A stretch of DNA of 51,000 nt, taken from Tubiluchus corallicola. Taxonomy: Eukaryota > Priapulida > Priapulimorpha > Priapulimorphida > Tubiluchidae. Below, piece by piece: positions 42,735 through 51,000 of the stretch. The stretch is from positions 64,001-115,000 of the forward strand of contig JAQGDQ010000199.1 of the NCBI GenBank assembly GCA_030141605.1, written 5' to 3'. The notes beneath the pieces are model-generated. The model saw nothing but the letters and a program-made list of their open reading frames with translations. It was not told the DNA's origin and searched no databases. The first letter of the stretch is position 1. Every line of letters starts with the position of its first letter. A program made the position numbers and the translations under genes.

Positions 42735-43545
42735 GGACAAGGAAGCTTAAAATATTCGTCTTCAAATTTTGTATCATTTACATGCTGTCTGACTGCATAC
42801 ACAGCTTAGGTTTACCAGTAACGCTGTATAAAATGTGTGAGTTTAAATACCCACGATGACCGTTATTCACAACCATGTTGATGGTAAGTCGTTTGAAACA
42901 AACTTACCTAAGTTTGCGTAAAATTTGAAAAAAGAATAAAAAAATTCGTGACACACTCTTCACTAACTAGCTAATAGTATAAATTACTTTATATAATTTT
43001 TAATATCCTAACCTATTTTGAAGTATGGTAAAAAGTATACATTTTAACATTTACAATGATGTCAAAGCATTTCTGGTAATTAAGTAACAAATTAAAACTT
43101 AGTAAACGGCAGCAAGGCTAACTATTTATGACAATACAACTGAACATAATATTCAACAACACAAACAATCCATGAATATTCTTCACGTGTCTGCGAAAGT
43201 ACCACTGTACAAGATTCAGCGTGACACAAAAAAACTCGGCAAATTTGACGTTTAAAATTCAATATTCAAGTTTACCTCTGTGATCACGCATGAGCTCTTG
43301 AATGTGGGCACTACGTCACAACTGAAAACCTTTGCAGTGAATGGTTTTATATTACTTTATACATAATGAGTTTTTAGATGAATCACTGGTGCACACTGGA
43401 TGGTGATACAGTGAAGCTTGACCAAGTGGTGCCAATATTATTACGAATTTTCTTTTGCAATTACATAAGTCTTTCAAAAAGAAAAGTGTAATTAATGCTA
43501 GGTAATAAAACTTTGTGTGGAAGGTTCTTTGAGTAATATTTTAAA
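42735..43545 (+). repeat. Dispersed fold-back family, longest copy
   Basis: TCGTCTTCAAATTTTGTATC, ACACAGCTTAGGTTTACCAG and GTTGATGGTAAGTCGTTTGA open the same order of motifs as at 36 kb; the middle (43010-43215) matches 11740-11960; the end has GAATCACTGGTGCACACTGGA as at 10 kb (10257-10280). Confidence 0.75.
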
Positions 43546-44539
43546 CTTTCCTTCTTCTTCCTCTTCTTCTTCCTCTTTAAACATCAATATTTCGTATTCA
43601 AATCGTTATCAGGAAATGTACACAAGCAAACGTGTATTTCTGATAAGTGTGTAAACGACCATCTTTCCCGCAAAAATTTTGCTGTTAACAAAGCTCTGCC
43701 CACAATCATGCCCTTGGACGTGCTGTGAGGTGGTTGCATGCGAGGAAGACGGAAACAGCAAGAAAATAATAAACGACAAAAAAGAAGCCATACAAGTTTC
43801 TAATTACCAATAATTAAATACAGTGTCATCTAATATACATGAACTCGTTTAATTGATTAACAGAACAGCAACTAGCAGCAAACCAATCTATTCACCGTGA
43901 ACAATTTGCGCATTAAAATGTACTGGGTAGAAATAGCGTATTTCTGCATTTTTTAGACCAAAATTTCTAGAAATAAGGAAAATTAAAAAAGCAGGCCTGA
44001 GCCTGCATTTGAACTAACAACCGTTGCTTTTTTCACTTTTCTTTCTTTCGGACAAGTTTGGTTTAAGAAAATTATAATTTTACTTCAATCCATTAATAGA
44101 TCCATAAGAATGACTAACGATGAACTACGCAATTACATCACCGTTGTGTTTTGCTGAGCAGACGACGAAGAAGAAAAAGAACAATAAAGATTAACAAACA
44201 CCTTTAAATAAGCACAGAAATGGCACTGCTTTACCCCAAATCCTAGCACATATATGATAATATTCTAAACACAAACAACGCAGAACATCACACTGACAGC
44301 TCTACTGTCGCATGAAACTGCTACCAGACGTCGTTACAATAGCGCGTGAGATACAAGCGTAAAATTTTAACGACCCAATTAGACAGAATATTCAAAATGT
44401 TTACTCTTGAATGATCCAGCTGCAGTCAAGTTGAACCCCTTCAAATTTGCTATCAAGTATTGAAACTTCTGCAAACAAAATGACTACGGAATTAGAACAA
44501 AACGTTGTTAAAAGTTATAAATAGGTCTACACGTAGTTA

Positions 44540-45215
44540 AAAGACAAGAAAAGAGGTACCTGAAGTAGGTTTCAGAAAAATCGCCTTGAAAAATTATATT
44601 ACTTTACATCAATTTTATGCATATATCGCACTCGCGTTGAAAGGATTTTTTTGTTTTCATTATAAATCTCCCGCAATACTCTTACATCGAGGCCATTACA
44701 TAGCGTCACCTACGTAAACGTATATCAGGCGAAGAAATGTTAAACTATGTCCCAAAAACTTTCCATGCAAAATTATGTTATTTAACGTTTCGCTTACCTG
44801 CTTGAAAGACTTTCGTAACTAGAAAAGAAAATTATTAATTATTTAAAATTCTTTCACTAATTGGTAAAATGTCGCTGACTCACCCTCCAGGGTGCACCAC
44901 TCGCCAACCAAAAAACGAATTTTTAATCTTATTGACAATATACAGTAACAAAATTTTTACTTACTTAGTGGCGCTACGAATACTCTGATTATTTTTTCAA
45001 ACTTTACTCGGTATTATCTAAAGTTGTTTCAAATGACTTATCCGCCAAATGGCTGCGTCTAGCGGTCATCGCGGGAGTTTAAATTTACAAGCTTCATATA
45101 GCGCTACTGCCGACGCAAGTCCTGTATGTAAAAAAGCAGTACGTAAGTGATATAAAATTTCAAAACGAATTTTTTAAGCCTTATGTAAATGGAGGGGTTT
45201 CTTGTGCTTTAAATA
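44540..45215 (-). repeat. Dispersed fold-back family, inverted copy
   Basis: Reverse complement of the family: ends TTTCTTGTGCTTTAAA on the plus strand; contains TCAGAAAAATCGCCTTGAAA, the reverse of 47640-47665, and CTCCAGGGTGCACCACTC. Confidence 0.8.
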
Positions 45216-46186
45216 CAGGAGAATGAGAGGCTCTGTCGCGGAGTAACCCTGATGGAGAGGCCACAGAAGGGCATCTTGATTTGTTAAAATAGTAAGTGAT
45301 AAAGTACTGTCACTTCTACATTGACCTCGACAATAAACTTAAAGTCTCAAAAATCAAATTTCCATAGAGAAGCAGCTCTGATGAATCAGCTACGAGACCA
45401 GTAAAATAAAATTTGGCAGAAAATAGCAGAAATTCAAGATACTAACAATTTCGCAATTTATTTTTCATGTTTTCCCTCATCTTTGTTTTTGATTTTCCAG
45501 AAAAAGGAGTATCCTCTAGGAGTCAGCATGTCATTTTCAGGTTTCAGCGGGGTAGTAGCGCGAGTAGAGTGCTCACTCGTGTTTGTCTGTGTGTATGTTT
45601 GTCTGCACAATTAAAATGAAACAGCTGAAGCCACCAGGTAATTTTGCTTTTGCTAAAAATGTCAAAGATTAAGGTCAGAAGTCGATTAAAAATAAATTTG
45701 TTAAATTGGCGCGGGAGTAAATGTTTAAAGTAGTTTAAATATTTAAGTGGTTCCCGAAAAACACGTGTTGATCGATTTTATGCGCCACGCCATGCGAGTA
45801 GCGACGACGCACTTCCGGCGCGAAAAGGTTAACAGGCACAAAAATCAACATTCACTGAGCCATGCCAAAAGCCTACAACTATAAAAGTTTAACAAGAGTT
45901 GAGCATGTGGGTGTTTGCAATGCGAGCAGGTGGAAATAATGTTATAATAACTGGTGCATGGGGTTTCAAACATCATTAAACGTGGAAAAAATCCTTACGC
46001 GTGACTTTTGGCCGCGAGTTTAGGTGAATTCAGCAATAAAGAAACCAATTTAGCAGGTGCAAGGTTTCGAAGCAACGTTCGCAGCGGCTGGACGTATTAT
46101 AGTGAAATTTCTTTGTTGCTTGAAGTAATAGCAGGTGGTTAAAGTATTAAAAATGTATAATCTATAAAATAATAAAGCTTATAACT

Positions 46187-46250
46187 CCCTCCCTCCCTCC
46201 CTCTCTCTCTCTCTCTCTCTCCTCCTCCTCCTCCTCCCTCTCTCTATTCT
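46187..46250 (+). repeat. CCCT/CT/CTC compound microsatellite
   Basis: CTCCCTCCCT, then CT repeat, then CTC repeat. Confidence 0.97.
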
Positions 46251-46685
46251 GTTCCTTTCCCTCTTGTAACTGAACAAAAATGACACTTAATAACCCTTTA
46301 CACTGCACAAAGCAGAAATTTCACACTGTTCCTGACAGCAGCACTGCTACTAATTATAGGAAAAGCTCTGAGAGCTTTGTGGCAAAACCCAAGAATCATA
46401 GATAACGGCTTTCTATAGGATGGAAGCAATCTGAGCTCCTATTACATTGGAGAATCCAAAGTCGATATTTGCCCATTCTGGCTAAAGCAGTTAATGCTAC
46501 TTGTGCAGAAATAAGTCCACCAATAACAGCAGCAGGAGACTGAAATACATCCGTTTACGTGAGGGCACTACGTACTTTGGAACTTACAATATTCCAGTTT
46601 ATCGACGACTGAGATCATTAATCATTTAAAGGAGAAGAAAAGGGAATTTCAAAGTATATCCTAAAAGCTTGCCTCACAAAGTTGT

Positions 46686-46999
46686 ATATAACTGATCACT
46701 CAATCATGATTTGTTGTTTTTCATTTTCAAAAACTTCCCTTCTAGTATAATAATATTTTTATTACTTCCCACCCGTATTTACATTTCTATATATTGTAAT
46801 ATTGTATCTGTATATATTGTAATTTTTTTCGTAACTAATTCTAGTGGCCTACCTTAAGCTAGCTTCTTAGGTCTCTAGCGCAGAATTCGTGAATTGTATC
46901 ATATGTTTGTATTAACAAAAACTGATTATCGATGCACATGTAATGCATATGTATATGTTTATTGCGAAATAAATCTATAAAATCTAATCTAATCTAAAA
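46686..46999 (+). mobile_element. LINE 3' end, second copy of the TCTAAA-tail family
   Basis: Collinear with 16015-16326 (TATAACTGATCACTCAATCA at the start, AGGTCTCTAGCGCAGAATTC inside) and ends in AATCT repeats. Same strand as the first copy. Confidence 0.85.
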
Positions 47000-47054
47000 T
47001 TTATACGTAGCATTACGTTTACCTATTTAAATGAGTGCTTGTATAATAAAAAAA

Positions 47055-48055
47055 GAAATTCTTAAAGCATAAGAAAACACTCCACTTACATAAAGTTTAA
47101 AAAAGTCGTCTCGAAATTTTATATCACTTACATGCTTTATAAAACATATATATTTAAACGCGATGACAAACAGACGCAATCATTTTTGACAATAGGTCAT
47201 TTGAAACAAGTTTAGATAACACTGTGTAAAGTTTGAAAAAATAATCAGAGCATTCGAAGCGCACACGTCACTAACAGAGTTACTGTATCTTCTCAATAAG
47301 ATTTAAAATACGTTTTTGATTAGTGAGTGGTGCACCCTGGATTGTAAGTCAGTGATATTTTGCAAATTGGTGAAAACACTTTAAATAATTAAAAATCTCT
47401 TTTCTAGTTACATAAATCTTTCCAGCAGGTGAGCGAAAAGCTAAGTAATATAGATTTCCGTAGAAAGTTTTTTGGGACATAACTTAACATTGCCCTTTCT
47501 TCCCCTGATTAACGTTCGCATAGTGACGTCATGTAATGACGACTTCGGAACAGTATTGTGGAAGATTTAAAATAAAAACAAAAATTCGTTTTAATTCGAG
47601 TATGATATATGCATAAAATTGCTATAAAGTAATATAATTTTTAAGGCGATTTTTCTGAAACCTACTTCAGATAGCCCTTATTTTGTCCTTTAAGCTCCCG
47701 CGATGACCATTTAGCGCAGCCATTTTAATGGTAGGTCATTTGATACAAGCTTAGGTAACACTGTGTAAAGTTTGAAAAAATAATCAGAGCATTCGAAGCG
47801 CACACGTCACTAACTGAGTACAATTTTAAATTACTGTATCTTCTCAATAAGATTTAAAATACGTTTTTGATTAGTGAGTGGTGCACCCTGGAGGGTAAGT
47901 CAGCGATATTTTGCAAATTGGTGAAAACACTTTAAATAATTAATAATTTTCTTTACTAGTTACATAAATCTTTCCAGCATGTGAGCGAAAAGCTAAGTAA
48001 TATAGATTTCCATAGAAAGTTTTTTGGGACGTAATTAAACATTCCCTATAACTAT
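47055..48055 (+). repeat. Dispersed fold-back family, two tandem copies
   Basis: First copy 47055-47500 and second 47560-48055. About 250 bp are nearly identical (AACACTGTGTAAAGTTTGAA at 47218 and 47757, spacing about 540). Starts CTTAAAGCATAAGAAAACAC. Confidence 0.85.
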
Positions 48056-48250
48056 AACAAGTGATTTCAAGTCTGTCTAATAATTGAAAGCAAACTTTCA
48101 ATTTGGTTGAGATTCTGTTATCTATGGCCCACACAAAGGATCACAGACAACAAAAATACCCCCAAGTCTCCTCTATACACAGTGTTGGCACAAACCGAAA
48201 TTGATTAAATCTGAGACTAAACTTGAAAACAGGAAATGCGAAAAATCAGG

Positions 48251-48322
48251 AATACAACTTGGATTTGAACCTAAGACATTCTGCTTACAAAGCAGACACC
48301 CTGACTGCTATCCCGTTGTGTT
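48251..48322 (-). repeat. tRNA-like sequence (pseudo-tRNA or SINE head)
   Basis: On the minus strand a 72-nt stretch has a five-pair anticodon stem TCTGC/GCAGA with loop TTTGTAA (anticodon TGT), a B box GGTTCAAATCC, and partly matching ends (AACACAA / TTGTATT). The D arm is poor, so a working tRNA is unlikely. Confidence 0.4.
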
Positions 48323-48514
48323 TTCCAGCGCTCATGATTGTCTACAGTTCAACCCTTACAACTAACAAAACCGTTCAGCATTTCCAGTCTTAGATAGCTC
48401 ACAATACATTTTTAGTTTTGATTATATCTTATTATTAAGTGACTAGCCTCTACACAGTGACCATCCTGTCCATTGCTTGTTCATGCTGAATCAGCTTCCG
48501 CTTTATTATCCCTA

Positions 48515-48671
48515 ATGGATAAGTTTTCGTTTAGAAGAAACCCTGGAAAACCGAAAGCCGCCCAGGCACCCACATTACTCGAATCAAGCCGCGAAATCCA
48601 CTGCCAACAGGTGGCTTGTTTACGCAATCTGCAACAAGGCGGCGCTGATGCACTGCAACCTGGGATACATG
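48515..48671 (+). CDS. Possible first coding exon of an unknown plus-strand gene
   Basis: ATG at 48515 opens a frame MDKFSFRRNPGKPKAAQAP with more even base use than the AT-rich surroundings, ending at a plausible donor ACATG|GTAATT (157 nt, phase 1). I do not recognise the protein and see no following exon before 51000. The same region is also open on the minus strand, so this is a weak call. Confidence 0.25.
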
Positions 48672-49234
48672 GTAATTGTTCGACTAAATAACAAAACATC
48701 TTATTCATGCTGTACAGTTTAAAAAGGAATAATTCTCATTATGTAAGTTAGAACGTCGTAGTGTGGATTTGGCGTGGAGGACTATTTCAAAATTGATAAC
48801 TCGTGGATCCGCCCCTGGAGACAGAAAATCCCGCCTGCCACCAAAAGCACTCAAAAACAAACAGCAAGTCAACAAGGTCGAACGTGATCTTAACCCTCGT
48901 CCTACCGGAAACAGAATCCATGTGTTGTGACGTCACAACCGAGGAATAAATTATGCGAATAATGTTATTTTATTGACACAGTGCACGCAGCGCTCCTGGT
49001 GAATGCTTAGCTTGATTGAATAAAGACAGTGTTGGGCAATTGCGTTGGTATTAATTAACTCTACTTGCACAATGCAAGGATTACGACAATTCCAGATAAT
49101 TTTACTGTTCAGTTCACTTGAGCTGAATCAGCAGCTGCAGAGGTCACAGCAGAGCGGCGGATCCAGGATGAACGCAGAAAAAGAAGGAACGTCAGCGAAA
49201 GAGATACACAGACACACAATCAAAAAATCAAAAA

Positions 49235-49239
49235 GCGAG

Positions 49240-49290
<51 letters not shown>

Positions 49291-49665
49291 CGACAACGAC
49301 AAAGAGAAAGAAACGGACAGAAGGGGGAAGAACAGAAGAGGGAAATAGGAGAAAAGATGGCAAGAATGGGTGGAAGAGAGATAGAGAGCATGCGAGAAAG
49401 AGAGAGAGAGAGAGGAGGAAGGGGAGAAGGGAAGAGGGGTGAGAACGCAGAGAGTGAGAGAGAGAAGGAAGGCGACAACGATAAAGAGAAAGAAACGGGC
49501 AGAAGAGGGAAGAACAGAAGAGGGAAATAGGAGAAAAGATGGCAAGAATGGGTGGAAGAGAGAGAGAGGAGAGTGGGAGAGATGGAGATAGAGGGGAAAG
49601 AAACAAACAGAGAGAAAGGGGAGGAGAGAGAAAGAGGGAGAGAGAGAAAGAGAAGGAAGAGAGGA
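49235..49665 (+). repeat. GA-rich tract with a 182-bp direct duplication
   Basis: (GA)n at 49237-49287, then a block beginning CGACAACGACAAAGAGAAAG (49291) that recurs as CGACAACGATAAAGAGAAAG (49473). About 100 bp match, including GATGGCAAGAATGGGTGGAA. Frames of Arg/Glu or Ser/Leu here are low complexity, not genes. Confidence 0.95.
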
Positions 49666-49669
49666 ACAA

Positions 49670-50735
49670 CCTTAAGATGTAGAAGGAAATTAAAGGTGTG
49701 AGCTGAAGACGTATAGAAAACTGGAGAAATGAAAATTTAGTTCTACGGCACAATATTAAACTAAACTAACAATGGTTAGTTTTAAGTCCAGTTTTAAATA
49801 AAAGCAAAATCTACAAAAAAGATCTTTCTATAGTGTGGCTTGGACACGTCTGTTAAATAACGCAAGTTATTCAACGACATCAGTTAAATCTGTTCAAGGC
49901 GCCCCAATATTGGGGTGTACTATATAGGAACTTATCAGGGCCTCTTAAAACGCACAATGTGGCGAATAAGTACATTGTCAGGCGAATGTTTCTGTGGTAA
50001 AACTAAGTTTTTACTAAAGCTTCTGGCAAATTAAAATATTTACTTAGTCAAGGATATAGTACTTAGTGTTTACATACTACAAAGCTAAATTGAAACACTA
50101 AAAATGACTAGGTTTAAATTGATAAAAAAAACCTCGTTGACCATCCAGTAAAACAACAGAGATCATCATAACAAATTAACAATGCAAATGCCTCATTTGC
50201 ATTTAAGCATTAACTTCCTAGAAATCACTCGTCTTCATCGGTTAACATGTTCAGACGTTCTCTTCCGGCCAAATCCACCGTAAATCGCGTTCGAACTTCT
50301 AAACGTGTGAAAATGGCTTAACCTGATAGGTTTTTCAGTAATAATGCCAAGGTTAATTTCACACCTGTACACGATTAGAATGAAATGTTTGTGCAGAGAA
50401 AACCTGACACCATAACAACGGTAGAGTGTACTGTAAATCATTCACTGAGAGGCGGCATGGAGTGTGTCGGTATGCTCTTTCACTGGATTGAGATCCGCAC
50501 TATCAATAATGATCATATGCCTGGTTTAATTTCAGCATAATGAATATATATTTTGGCGTCACTAATTATACAAAACTTTAAGGACATTCTGGCTCAATTA
50601 GCTACAAAACTGTTTAAAAGTTTGTAGAAAAAAGCAGTCATAGCACCTTAGCAGCTATACACCTAGACAGACAAAAAAGACAATTCACGCATGGTTGTAA
50701 CACTGTAGCAGTGTTGCATTCGTAGCAGCGATAAA
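49670..50735. other. AT-rich flank, nothing recognised
   Basis: No coding signal, no clear repeat ends. Confidence 0.5.
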
Positions 50736-50738
50736 GTG

Positions 50739-50797
50739 AGGAGAGAGGGAGAGAGGGAGAGGGAGAGGGAGAGGGAGAGGGAGAGGGAGGAGAGGGA

Positions 50798-50845
<48 letters not shown>
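50739..50845 (+). repeat. GAGGGA/GA microsatellite
   Basis: GAGGGA repeats followed by pure GA, about 105 bp. Confidence 0.98.
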
Positions 50846-50846
<1 letters not shown>

Positions 50847-51000
50847 CGGAAAGAGAGAGAATAATAGTGCATACATAGCATGAATTTTAAAAAAAGAGAG
50901 GCCCTAATTTCAAACCTGCCTGGATGAAACATTAAGCTATAAATAATAGTAGGAAGTTCTCAAACTGATTTCTATAGCCACAACTTAGAAAGTTTTTGAA

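Noticed and set aside
49045-49753. Frames of 105-177 residues rich in Arg/Glu or Ser/Leu
   Set aside because: Produced by GA/CT low-complexity DNA on either strand.

Overview
This window is nuclear DNA from an animal, most likely an AT-rich marine or other invertebrate genome. I cannot name the species. It holds one recognisable gene, a large plexin (semaphorin receptor), on the minus strand. Its codons are spread over 26 canonical exons plus one probable 27-nt micro-exon, from the start codon at 39359 down to 4008. The gene runs off the left edge. I rebuilt each exon boundary from splice signals and checked that the codon phase is kept across every junction. Together the exons give 1,619 codons plus 1 nt: signal peptide, Sema domain, PSI/IPT ectodomain, one transmembrane helix, juxtamembrane coiled coil, first half of the split RasGAP domain, and the start of the Rho-binding domain. 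The rest of the Rho-binding domain, the second GAP half and the stop codon are not in the window. The N-terminal sequence looks closest to class A plexins, but that class call is tentative.

Layout: 1-4007 is an intron beyond the last visible exon, filled with tandem repeats, a tRNA-derived SINE, a 60-bp satellite carried inside a terminal-inverted-repeat element, a LINE scrap with a 17-bp target duplication and a hAT-type element. 4008-39359 is the plexin body. Its introns carry at least five hAT-type non-autonomous elements (four with clear 8-bp target duplications), a mariner relic with a pogo-like element inserted in it, several LINE 3' ends, and four separate minisatellite arrays (periods 44, 57, about 105 and about 128 bp). 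39360-51000 is upstream of the start codon. It has GA/CT microsatellites, copies of a long dispersed fold-back family, a LINE 3' end and no secure gene; one possible short first exon lies at 48515-48671 on the plus strand.

The receptor would sit in the plasma membrane. The Sema domain binds semaphorin, the PSI/IPT stalk follows, and the cytoplasmic GAP/Rho-binding region signals to small GTPases. The most interesting points are the in-frame micro-exon in the last part of the Sema domain, a GC-AG intron in the Rho-binding domain, an inverted pair of hAT elements that flank two GAP-region exons, and the satellite-bearing inverted-repeat element present at both ends of the locus.
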